From Micromonospora sp. ALFpr18c (GTDB lineage Bacteria > Actinomycetota > Actinomycetes > Mycobacteriales > Micromonosporaceae), in contig NZ_WBKR01000013.1 of NCBI RefSeq assembly GCF_008868155.1, forward strand, positions 1-60,124: DNA of 60,124 nt, written 5' to 3'. A program made the translations under genes and the position numbers. Each line of letters opens with the position of its first letter. Position 1 is the first letter of the stretch. Below, piece by piece: positions 44,353-52,130 of the stretch. The notes beneath the pieces were generated by a model, which saw only the letters and a list, made by a program, of their open reading frames with translations, was not told where the DNA came from and ran no database searches.

Positions 44353-45414
44353 TCACGACGGGCGCGGTGGCACGACCGGATCGAGCGGCACCCAGGCCGC
44401 CGCCCGGCGTGCCGCCGCCATGCTGGCCCAGGCCGTCAACTCGATCAGGGCACGATCGTCCGCCCCGCCGGCACGCACGGCGGCCACCACCTCGTCGTCG
44501 ACCTGGTAGGCCGCGAACGCGGTGAGCAGCGCCAGCCGGCCGGCGGGGCGGTCGGCGGCGGGCAGGTCACCCACCGCGTCGCCGACCCAGGCCCGGCTGA
44601 GCCCCGTCGGGCGGCCATCCCAGGCGTCGAGCCGGGAGGCGACCAGGTCCCGTACCGACTCCGGCACCGAGCGGCGCCCGGCGGCGTCGACGGCCGCGGC
44701 GCCACGGGCGAGCGCGTCGGCCAGGATCGGGTTGCCGGCGGCCCAGGCGAGGTCCGGCGCGGGCGGCGCGGACGGCAGCAGCTCCAGCGCGGCGCCCGCC
44801 GGCCGGTCGCCCCGCGCCCCTCGGGCCATCAACCGACCGAAGGTCCGGCGTACGCCGCCACGGATCGGCTCGGGCACGCCGGCGGGAATCGGCGAGGGTT
44901 CGAGGAAGATGTTCACCATCCGGTTGAGGTACTGGAAGACCAGTGCGACGCCGAGAAGTTCGACGGCCTCGTCGCGGGCGACCGGGGGCACGGCGTGCCG
45001 GGCCGACGTCCGGTCCGTCGCGGCCCGGGCCCAGTCGGCGACCCGCGCCAACCGGGTGTCGGCGGGCGCGTCGCTCGCCGGCCGGACCAGGCCGGCGAGC
45101 GTCGCCGAGTGCACCTCCACGCAGTACGGGCAGGAGTTGGCCGCCGAGACCGCGGCCGCCACCGTCTCCCGGGTGGCGCGGTCCAACCGCCCGGCGGCGA
45201 CCAGCGTCTCGCGCAGCGTCACCCAGCATGCGGCCAGCACCTGCGGCGCGGGCGAGTGCAGGCTGACCGGCGGCGCGAGCATGCCGAAGTCGCGCTCCAC
45301 CTGCTGGTAGACGGCGGCCACCAGGCCGTCGGCCCGCTCGACCCGCACCGGGGTGACCCGCCGCACGTGCCCCCGCGAGGGCCGCCGGGCGACCCGTGCG
45401 TACAGACCGGTCAC
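44353..45414 (-). CDS. AhpD/carboxymuconolactone decarboxylase-like protein
   Basis: A 353-residue helical protein. The redox/catalytic motif of the AhpD family is present as AANSCPYCVEVHSATL (CxxC-x3-H, about residues 85-95). It is about twice the length of simple AhpD proteins; the second half shows no second CxxC. AhpD-like proteins act as thiol-dependent peroxidases or as decarboxylase relatives. In enediyne clusters such a protein may be one of the E-series unknowns and could handle reactive or peroxide intermediates. The GTG at 45414 overlaps the GMC oxidoreductase stop (GTGA), so expression is coupled to it. The reaction is unknown. Confidence 0.82.
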   Translation of the reverse strand: MTGLYARVARRPSRGHVRRVTPVRVERADGLVAAVYQQVERDFGMLAPPVSLHSPAPQVLAACWVTLRETLVAAGRLDRATRETVAAAVSAANSCPYCVEVHSATLAGLVRPASDAPADTRLARVADWARAATDRTSARHAVPPVARDEAVELLGVALVFQYLNRMVNIFLEPSPIPAGVPEPIRGGVRRTFGRLMARGARGDRPAGAALELLPSAPPAPDLAWAAGNPILADALARGAAAVDAAGRRSVPESVRDLVASRLDAWDGRPTGLSRAWVGDAVGDLPAADRPAGRLALLTAFAAYQVDDEVVAAVRAGGADDRALIELTAWASMAAARRAAAWVPLDPVVPPRPS

Positions 45415-47066
45415 CGCCGCCGCGCTCCGCTCACCAGCGGCAGCACGGCGTCGCGGCTGCTGGTGGCCCCGTCCGGCGCGGGCGCGCCGTAGCGGACGTC
45501 CACGCCACGCGCGCGGGCGGCCTCGACGATGCCCGGCACGGCCCGCTCGGCCAGCGCCGCGATCGTCATCGCCGGGTTCACCGTCAGTCCGCCCGGCACG
45601 GCGGAGCCGTCGGTGACGAAGATGCCGGGATGGTCCCGCAACTCGTGCCGGTCGTCGAGGGCCGAGGTCGCCGGGTCGTCGCCGATCCGGCAGGAGGCCA
45701 GCGGGTGCACGGTGTACGCACCGACCACGTCGTTGGTCCACGGCATCACCCGCGCCAGGCCGTCACGCTCCAGGATGTCGCGCACCTCGGCGTCGGACAG
45801 CGCCCACCCGCGCAGGGTGTTCTCGGTCGGCTCGTAGCGCAACGAACCCCGGCCCAGCATCTGCTGCGACAGTCGCATCGAGTTGCCGCTGGACGGCGGC
45901 GGACCGAAGACACCCTCGTTGTCGTCCTCGCTCATCGTGAAGATGGTCAGCCACGACTGCCAGCGCCGCAGCAGCTCCTTCTTCTCGACGCCGAACCAGC
46001 TCGGGCCGACGGCGTCGGGCACCTGGGTGAGGATCGTGCCGAACCCCGGCGGGAAGTAGAGCTGCTCCAGCGAGTACCGCTCGTACTCGGGCAGGGATCC
46101 GTCGAGCCGGTCCCAGGTGGCCACACAGGGGCCCTTGCCGATCTGGTACGCCTCGTACGGCACGCCGTCGGGCCGGCTCAGGCCGAGCACGTCACGGATG
46201 CGGTCCTCGTCGAAGATCGCGGTGTTGAGCCGTTCGCCGTTGCCGGAGAAGTACCGGCCGACGGCGTGCGGCATGGCGCCGAGGGTCGGTTCCGAGCGCT
46301 GGAGGATGACCGGGGTGGCGCCGGCACCGGCGGCCAGTACGACGATCTTCGCGTCGATCGTGCCGCCGCCCACCTCGACCCGGTAGTCGACGTCGTCGAG
46401 CACCGTGTAGTGCACCCGGTAGCCGCCGTCGTCGGTACGGGACAGGTGCTGCACCTCGTGCAGCGGACGGATCTGCGCGCCGTGTGCCAGCGCGGCCGGC
46501 AGGTAGTTGAGCAACAGCGACCGCTTGGCGTCGAACCGGCAGCCGGACATCATCCAGTTGCAGTTCGTGCATCGGGACGTGTCGACCGCCGCCGGCACCG
46601 CGTTCGCGGTCCGTCCGGCGTGGTCGCAGGCCGCACCGAACAGCCCGCCGGAGAACGGCACGGTGTCCCAGGCGGTCTGGGTGACGGGCAGCGCCTCGGC
46701 CACCCGGTCGTACCACGGTTCGAGCGTGTCCCGGGACACCGCCGCCGGCCACATCCGCCGGTTGAAGCGTCCCTTGCGGTCGAAGACGAACCGGGGCGCG
46801 CGGGGCATCGCGGCGAAGTAGACCACGCTGCCACCGCCGACGCAGTTGCCGCTGAGCACGCTCATCCCGTCGCCGATGACGAAGTCGAAGATCCGGGTCG
46901 ACGACGAGCCGAACTTGAAGTCGTGCTGGAAGTCCTCGCCGGTCAGCCACGGCCCGCGCTCCAGCACGACGACCCGCGCGCCGCCCGCGGCGAGGTGGTA
47001 CGCGGTGATCGCGCCGCCGAAGCCGCTGCCGATCACGAGGACGTCGGTGCTCTCGGAACTCGTCAT
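45411..47066 (-). CDS. GMC-type flavin oxidoreductase (E9-like)
   Basis: A 551-residue FAD oxidoreductase of the glucose-methanol-choline superfamily (cholesterol oxidase-like branch). The FAD fold is DVLVIGSGFGGAITAYHL. There is a cysteine set RCTNCNWMMSGCRFDAK (about residues 175-190), usual for this branch, and the C-terminal motif DGSAVPGGLTVNPAMTIAALAER. It would oxidise an alcohol or desaturate a C-C bond. An oxidoreductase of this type (E9) belongs to the set of genes common to nine-membered enediyne clusters. The ATG at 47066 overlaps the stop of the preceding gene (ATGA). The next gene also starts inside its stop, giving a tightly coupled trio. Confidence 0.92.
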   Translation of the reverse strand: MTSSESTDVLVIGSGFGGAITAYHLAAGGARVVVLERGPWLTGEDFQHDFKFGSSSTRIFDFVIGDGMSVLSGNCVGGGSVVYFAAMPRAPRFVFDRKGRFNRRMWPAAVSRDTLEPWYDRVAEALPVTQTAWDTVPFSGGLFGAACDHAGRTANAVPAAVDTSRCTNCNWMMSGCRFDAKRSLLLNYLPAALAHGAQIRPLHEVQHLSRTDDGGYRVHYTVLDDVDYRVEVGGGTIDAKIVVLAAGAGATPVILQRSEPTLGAMPHAVGRYFSGNGERLNTAIFDEDRIRDVLGLSRPDGVPYEAYQIGKGPCVATWDRLDGSLPEYERYSLEQLYFPPGFGTILTQVPDAVGPSWFGVEKKELLRRWQSWLTIFTMSEDDNEGVFGPPPSSGNSMRLSQQMLGRGSLRYEPTENTLRGWALSDAEVRDILERDGLARVMPWTNDVVGAYTVHPLASCRIGDDPATSALDDRHELRDHPGIFVTDGSAVPGGLTVNPAMTIAALAERAVPGIVEAARARGVDVRYGAPAPDGATSSRDAVLPLVSGARRR

Positions 47067-47629
47067 GAAGGGCTCCCGGAGGGGGTCGTGTCGGGGTGCG
47101 GTCGGGCCAGCTGCCGGCCGTAGCTGTAGGTGTCGAACCGCCACAGCCCGTCGCTGTCCGGCGCTCGGAAGCCCATCGTGGTCAGGCCGACGTGTCCGGC
47201 GGCGAGCGCCTCGACGGTGCTGGTGTGCGACCCCGCGTCGAAGGCGATGGTGCAGAACATGGCGAGGCTGATCCACGCGTCGCACTCCGGGTTCGCACGG
47301 TCGGTCAGCCGCTGCACCAGCAGCACCCGGTCCGGGTAGTGCAGCGAGACGAACGGCGGGACGTCGGCGTCCAGCTCGATACCGCTCTCGGCGGCGTAGG
47401 CGCGGGCGTGCTCGTTGAGGCCGTCGGCCAGCATGTCCAACGCCGGGGCCATGCCACCCTCGGCGGAGCGGAGGACCTCCAGCGCGCCGGAGGCGACGGC
47501 GCCGCCGCCGCGTGAGACACCGGCGACGGCCCGGTCTCCCGGCCAGCGCCGCTCGCCGGGCAGAATCGTGTCGGCATACGCTTCCAGCGACATCGTCCGC
47601 GCCTGCTCTGTTTCGATTTCCCTGGGCAC
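47063..47629 (-). CDS. Enediyne cassette E8-like protein of unknown function
   Basis: A 188-residue protein with no domain I can name with certainty. The N-terminal part contains LEAYADTILPGERRWPGD and a later stretch HVGLTTMGFRAPDSDGLWRFDTYSYG, a pattern I associate with the DUF5987/E8-type proteins that precede the GMC oxidoreductase in enediyne clusters. It may be a partner subunit of that oxidoreductase, as gluconate dehydrogenase small subunits are for GMC enzymes, with which LxxYADTILPG is reminiscent. Start: GTG 47629, with GGAGG 8 nt upstream; ATG 47635 is only 2 nt from it. The frame stays open to 47875, but that part shows no family features. Confidence 0.7.
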   Translation of the reverse strand: MPREIETEQARTMSLEAYADTILPGERRWPGDRAVAGVSRGGGAVASGALEVLRSAEGGMAPALDMLADGLNEHARAYAAESGIELDADVPPFVSLHYPDRVLLVQRLTDRANPECDAWISLAMFCTIAFDAGSHTSTVEALAAGHVGLTTMGFRAPDSDGLWRFDTYSYGRQLARPHPDTTPSGSPS

Positions 47630-47887
47630 GGGCATCACCTCCGACGATCTCTCGAATTGACAGAAAACGCGTTGCACGGCTGTGGCCGCGCAATGTCCGG
47701 GTCGCCGGAAACCGTCCGCGACATTCCTCCGTCGTGACGCAATCCAATGGTGGCCGGGCACCGGCACGGACACATCTCGCGGTTTGCTGTCCGCGTCCAC
47801 AAAGAACGCAAGCGAGAGGACGTGGCGGGCGACCGGCTCGGGACGCGACGGGGCCGCCGCGCACCGCGCGGCCACCGGGGGCGAGGA

Positions 47888-49420
47888 TCAGCCGGCCGAC
47901 GCCACCGCGACGGACAGTTCCGCCGGCGCGCCGCGCAGCGCCACCACGCAGGTGGCGACCCGCCACCGGCCGGCGGTGAGCAACACCCACCGGTCCGGGG
48001 TGTGCCGGGCGTAGGTGAGCGGGGTGACCGCCGTGACACCGACCTTGTGCAGCGACTCCAGTGCCGACCAGACCCGGGTCGCCGCCGTGGACAGCGGCTC
48101 CCCGGTCTCGGCGGCTATCAGGTCGGCCAGGGCGAGGTGCCCACCGAGCAGCCGCCGCCACTCGGCGTGTTCGCGTCGCGCGACGGGTTCGAGGTCGCAG
48201 CCGACCGGCGTGCCCGAGACGACCGCCATTGTGTACGCCCCGCCGTGCGCCGCCGACACGCACCGGCCGCCGCCCAGCTCGGGCCGCCCGTCGGGGCGGT
48301 AGCGCACGGTCGTGCGGGCGCCGAGCAGTCGGGACACGGCCAGCGCGGTGTGCTCGCGGCGCCGTTCACGGCGCAGGCCCGGCTCGAGCACCGCGGCGGC
48401 GTCGAAGCCGGCCAGTTCGCGGAGTCTGCGGTGCAGGTACGGCCCGAACACCTGCGCCGGCCACGGGCCGGGCGGGCGACCTGCGGGCACCAGCCGCAGC
48501 CGCAGCCCGGTCCAGCGCTCGACGACCCGCCCACCGGCCACCGCTTCCAGGTCGAACCGGTGCACGTCGCCGTCGCGCTCCCGGCGGAGGGCGTACAGCG
48601 TCACCTGCTCGTACGGGCCGGCGCCGGCGAGCCAGATCCGGTCCACCCCCAGCGGTTGCAGCACCGCGTCGGGTGCCCAGGCCTGCACGGCGTGCAGCAG
48701 CGCGTCGCGCAGGCCGGGGTCGCCGAGGATCAGTGGTTCCGGCGGGGCGGCTCCGAACCACCACATCGCGCTGGCCCCGGCGAGTTCGGCGACGCAGCCG
48801 GACGTGGTGATCTCGCGGTACCGCAGCAGGCGGTGCAGCCTCCGGTCGCGGCGGACCAGCGTGTCGTACACCTCGCGGGCCGTGTTGATCGCCAGCGGTG
48901 GCTGTTCGGGGTGCCGCGCGGGAGGCACCGGCAGCGCGGTCGGGACGGGCACCGTGGCCGCCGGGTGCCACACGACCGGCATCCGGTCACGCACCCCGCC
49001 GGCGCCGCGGTGCCGCAACCGGGCGCGGACGCGCTCCACCTCGTCTCCGAGGTACGCGCTGCGCAGCGTTACCGTCGCCGTGCTGGGGTGCGCGCCGGCC
49101 ACCGCGGTCAGCCGCAGCTCGACGACGCGGTCGCGGGGCACCACGAGCGGCTGACCGAACTCGACCGCCTCGATCACCGGAGGCCCGTCGTGCCCGGTCA
49201 GCGCCGCCCATCCCTGCGCGACGGCCTCGAGGGCGCACGCGGGCGGGAACACCGGCGCCGCGTCACCCCCGGGGTCGTCGAGGTACGGGTCCTCCCCCGG
49301 GCCCAGGGTCGTCGTCGTGACCAGCAGCCGACCCGGTTCGTGGACGAGCACCGAGGCGGTGAAGCGCGCGGCGGGGGCACCGCCGGGCAGCGTGCGGGGC
49401 CCCGTCGTGATCCGCTCCAC
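47888..49420 (-). CDS. Free DH-PPTase protein related to the C-terminus of PksE
   Basis: A 510-residue protein with the architecture of the last two domains of an enediyne PKS. Residues about 25-330 are a PKS dehydratase-like double hotdog, but the His-containing motif reads YLDDPGGDAAPVFPP (about 47-60), so the catalytic His is missing; the Asp motif GDPGLRDALLHAVQ (D239) is kept. Residues about 380-510 are a phosphopantetheinyl transferase: VGCDLEPV (D409, E411) and RVWSALESLHK (W451, E455, K459), with all expected residues. It aligns with PksE 1640-1914. It probably activates the PKS ACP and/or PCPs. Start: GTG 49420, 9 nt after GGAGG; GTG 49429 touches that site. Confidence 0.85.
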   Translation of the reverse strand: MERITTGPRTLPGGAPAARFTASVLVHEPGRLLVTTTTLGPGEDPYLDDPGGDAAPVFPPACALEAVAQGWAALTGHDGPPVIEAVEFGQPLVVPRDRVVELRLTAVAGAHPSTATVTLRSAYLGDEVERVRARLRHRGAGGVRDRMPVVWHPAATVPVPTALPVPPARHPEQPPLAINTAREVYDTLVRRDRRLHRLLRYREITTSGCVAELAGASAMWWFGAAPPEPLILGDPGLRDALLHAVQAWAPDAVLQPLGVDRIWLAGAGPYEQVTLYALRRERDGDVHRFDLEAVAGGRVVERWTGLRLRLVPAGRPPGPWPAQVFGPYLHRRLRELAGFDAAAVLEPGLRRERRREHTALAVSRLLGARTTVRYRPDGRPELGGGRCVSAAHGGAYTMAVVSGTPVGCDLEPVARREHAEWRRLLGGHLALADLIAAETGEPLSTAATRVWSALESLHKVGVTAVTPLTYARHTPDRWVLLTAGRWRVATCVVALRGAPAELSVAVASAG

Positions 49421-49450
49421 GGTGTCCACCCTCCCGATGTGGTTGTGCGG

Positions 49451-50401
49451 TCAGGCGAAGTGGGCCTGGATCCGCTGACGCCAGACCTCGTACGCGGGCT
49501 CGGGCCCGTCCGGCCCGAGGGTGTCGCGCTCGGCGTCGGTGATCGCGGCCGCCTCCTGCGGGGTGCAACCGCAGAAGATCTCGGTGGCCAGGGGCGTGTG
49601 ATCGGTGACCAGGCCGGCTCGCAGCCGCGCCTGCGCGGCGAAGGCGGAGCCCTGGGCGAGCTGCGGGCGGTACTGGGCGGCGTGGACGTACAGCTTCTTG
49701 AGGTCGTCGGAGTCGGCGCCGCCGGCGTAGGTGGCGGCCAGGCCCATGCCGCTCCACAGGTCGCCGTGGCGGGACTCGTCGAAGCGGCCGATCAGGTCGG
49801 CGGCGACGTCGGGGTCGGCGCCGGCGACGAACCAGCTGGCCCGCCCGATGCCCTGATCGATGGCGCGCCGCGCGTAGTCGCCGGGCACGTCCGGTGGCCA
49901 CGCCACCGGCGCGACCTGCTGACGGCGCACGAAACGGTCGGTCTCGAAGTAGGCGCGGTAGAAGCCGAGTCCGTCGAGCACCAGCCAGCGCAGCAGCGGG
50001 TCCGGCGCGACGACGGCCCGCCAGCGCCACCTGGGCAGCTTGGCGTACGCCCAGCCGATCCCGACGTACGCCATGTAGACGTGCGGCGCTCCGGCGCCGG
50101 TCAGGAAACGGCCGGTGCGGCCGCCGCCCGGCGCGACACCGTCCAGGATGGCGTACCCCATGGCGGCGCCCTCGTAGGCGAACCCGCGGAACTGCCGCTC
50201 GATCAGGTCCAGGCGGTTGATGTCGGCGTCCTCGCGGGCCTCGACGGCCGCGCGGAAGCCGGTGAGGAAGCTGGCGCCCACCGACTCCAGCCTGCGGCGG
50301 GTGGGTTCGTCCTTGACGTGGAATCCCCGCCGGCTCATCGTCGTCTCGACGATGTCCGGCGTCATCAGTCGTGCACGGAGGGTGCGCCACAGGCCTGCCA
50401 T
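49451..50401 (-). CDS. Second enediyne cassette DUF1702 protein (E2/E3 type)
   Basis: A 316-residue DUF1702 protein with blocks QFRGFAYEGAAMGYAIL, HVYMAYVGIGWAYAKLPRW, AIDQGIGRASWFVAGADP and DLWSGMGLAATYAGG, all in the same order as the UnbL gene at 43296-44282. It is cytoplasmic by appearance and of unknown reaction. The ATG at 50401 follows GGGGAGAG. It is the first gene of the minus-strand cassette and lies 30 bp before the DH-PPTase gene. Two diverged DUF1702 proteins in one cluster suggest two different roles or a hetero-complex. A 9-bp hairpin lies in its leader. Confidence 0.9.
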   Translation of the reverse strand: MAGLWRTLRARLMTPDIVETTMSRRGFHVKDEPTRRRLESVGASFLTGFRAAVEAREDADINRLDLIERQFRGFAYEGAAMGYAILDGVAPGGGRTGRFLTGAGAPHVYMAYVGIGWAYAKLPRWRWRAVVAPDPLLRWLVLDGLGFYRAYFETDRFVRRQQVAPVAWPPDVPGDYARRAIDQGIGRASWFVAGADPDVAADLIGRFDESRHGDLWSGMGLAATYAGGADSDDLKKLYVHAAQYRPQLAQGSAFAAQARLRAGLVTDHTPLATEIFCGCTPQEAAAITDAERDTLGPDGPEPAYEVWRQRIQAHFA

Positions 50402-50419
50402 CGGCTCTCCCCATGGAAG

Positions 50420-50440
50420 ACGGACGCCCGTGGCGTCCGT
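50420..50440. promoter_or_regulatory. Leader hairpin before the second DUF1702 gene
   Basis: ACGGACGCC / GGCGTCCGT, a 9-bp stem with a 3-nt loop, 18 bp upstream of the start codon on the minus strand. It may affect translation or mark an attenuator. Confidence 0.35.
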
Positions 50441-50515
50441 GTCCTTGTCCCGGTGGATCCGGATGAGCCGAGGCTAGGGGCAGCCCGAGGTGATCGCCTA
50501 CTTCACGGTTGCTCT

Positions 50516-50535
50516 GCGTGATCACATGATCACGC
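50516..50535. promoter_or_regulatory. 20-bp operator-like palindrome
   Basis: GCGTGATCA-CA-TGATCACGC, perfect 9-bp arms, 115 bp upstream of the cassette's first start codon at 50401. The position and symmetry fit a repressor or activator site. Confidence 0.5.
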
Positions 50536-50859
50536 CCATTTTCCCGCCGGCGCCTGCGAACGTGATCGACACCCACCGTAATTACTGGTCGAGGGCCGGT
50601 CGAGTGACGGCACGAACAGAGAAGAACTACGGTCGCCAACTGAGGCACACTCGGAAAGTCTATTCGACACAGATCACTACCTGAGCGGGAGTGGCGAGGT
50701 ATTACACGGAAGTTTATTGACCTTAAGGAACGGTCACCGCAGTTTCCCAATCCAATGTACCGCGCAGCTTCATCCAAAATTGGATTCGGTGCACCGTGAA
50801 GGATCAGACGGTCGAGCAGACAACTCGTTCGTGACGACTATCAGGAAGAGGGCACCGAC

Positions 50860-51675
50860 GTGACCCAGGCACCCGACGTGATCGCCGATCTCACCGCGGA
50901 GAGCGAGGCCCTCGACGCCCTCGTGGCGAAGCTGGACGCCGAGCAGTGGGACACCCCGACCCCGGCGCACGGCTGGGCGATCCGGCACCAGATCGCCCAC
51001 CTGGCCGCGACCTTCCGGCTCGCCGGACTGGCCGCCGCGCAGCCGGCCGCGTTCCAGCAGGTGGTCAGCCGACTCAGCGACGACTTCGACGCCAACGTGG
51101 CGGCCGCCATGGCCGACTTCGTCGTCGAGCCACCTGCGGTCCTGCTGTCCCGCTGGCGCACCGAGCGCGCCACGGCCGAGAAGGCACTCGCCGCGGTGCC
51201 GGCCGGCCAGCCGGTGCCGTGGCTGGTGCGCCCCCTGCCGGCACCGGTGCTTGCCGCGGCCGGGATGATGGAGGTCTTCGGGCACGGTCAGGACGTCGCG
51301 GACGCCCTGGGCGAGCGCCGGACGCCCACCGACCGACTCGGTCACCTGGTCGGCTTCGCCGTCCGGACCTGGGACTTCGGGTATCTGGCGCGCGGGCTGA
51401 CGCCGCCGGACGTCGAGTTCCGCTTCGAGATCACCGCACCTTCCGGCGCGGTGTGGGCGTTCGGCCCGGAGGACGCCGAGCAGCGGATCACCGGCCCGGC
51501 CGAGGACTTCTGCCTGCTCGTGACCCGGCGCCGGCACCGGGACGACCTGACCATGACGGCGGTCGGCGACGAGGCCGACCACTGGCTGGACATCGCCCAG
51601 GCGTACCGGGGGCCGGCCGGGACCGGGCGCTCCCCGGGCCAGTTCAGCCGGAGTCCGCAACCGCAGTCCCGTTGA
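50860..51675 (+). CDS. TIGR03084-type DinB/mycothiol-fold protein
   Basis: A 271-residue member of the actinobacterial TIGR03084 branch of the DinB/maleylpyruvate-isomerase superfamily. It has GWAIRHQIAHLAATFRLAGL near the N-terminus with the expected His, and EVFGHGQDVADALGERR in the middle. These proteins are found in many antibiotic gene clusters and primary loci; the reaction is usually unknown and may involve mycothiol. The GTG at 50860 follows AGGAAGAGGG. A terminator-like inverted repeat follows. It is the second protein of this superfamily in the window (the first is at 6619-7200), which may reflect thiol-based protection. Confidence 0.82.
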   Translation: MTQAPDVIADLTAESEALDALVAKLDAEQWDTPTPAHGWAIRHQIAHLAATFRLAGLAAAQPAAFQQVVSRLSDDFDANVAAAMADFVVEPPAVLLSRWRTERATAEKALAAVPAGQPVPWLVRPLPAPVLAAAGMMEVFGHGQDVADALGERRTPTDRLGHLVGFAVRTWDFGYLARGLTPPDVEFRFEITAPSGAVWAFGPEDAEQRITGPAEDFCLLVTRRRHRDDLTMTAVGDEADHWLDIAQAYRGPAGTGRSPGQFSRSPQPQSR

Positions 51676-52130
51676 CGAGATCGCACGCACGACGGCGTCG
51701 GATATCCGTCCGGCACCGTTGTGCCCGCCGGCCGGGGCGACGGACCGCACCTTTCCGCCATACCGGCCGGCGGGCACCCGACAAACCGGATCGAACAGCC
51801 AGAGATTGCCCGGCGACAGCGGCTAATGTCTTCACATTCGGGGCAAGCGTCCATTTTAGGCAGCCCTGACCAGTCTGCAGGAAACCGTATCTCCACCCGG
51901 GAAAATGGGTGTGTTGATTGCGGGTCCAGCGGCCGCTAGCATGGGCGCACCGTCGCCAACCATTGCTCTGCATCTATTCCCTTAGGTGCTTAACAAGTAA
52001 TTGCCGCCCGGTGAACGAACCGGGGGCGCAAGCGGGACCGGCGTATCGCCACGCGCCACATCTGAGGTGCCCGGCCACCGGCACCAAATCCTGCGTCACA
52101 CGTGTACCAACCATCGGATTGGGGGATGCG
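51676..52130. other. 455-bp intergenic region before the AraC-type gene
   Basis: Contains a 15-bp inverted repeat near its left end and an AT-rich part (about 51800-52010) that should hold the regulator's promoter. A half-match CATTCGGGG to the cluster motif is at about 51836. No gene seen. Confidence 0.5.
51721..51777. terminator. Long-loop inverted repeat after the TIGR03084-type gene
   Basis: Perfect 15-bp arms GTGCCCGCCGGCCGG / CCGGCCGGCGGGCAC separated by 27 nt. It lies 46 bp past the stop, so it is probably a terminator, though the large loop is atypical. Confidence 0.5.

Larger units (their letters stand above)
50402..50859. other. 458-bp divergent intergenic region at the cluster edge
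   Basis: Lies between the minus-strand cassette and a plus-strand gene. It holds a leader hairpin, a 20-bp palindrome at 50516, and an inverted pair CCAATCCAAT (50748-50757) / ATTGGATTCGG (50779-50789). AT content is higher than nearby. No convincing gene. Confidence 0.55.

Noticed and set aside
47630..47875. Upstream extension of the E8-like gene to a 270-residue protein
   Set aside because: The added part has no family features, and GGAGG at 47638-47642 fits a start at 47629. The stretch is better read as promoter and leader.
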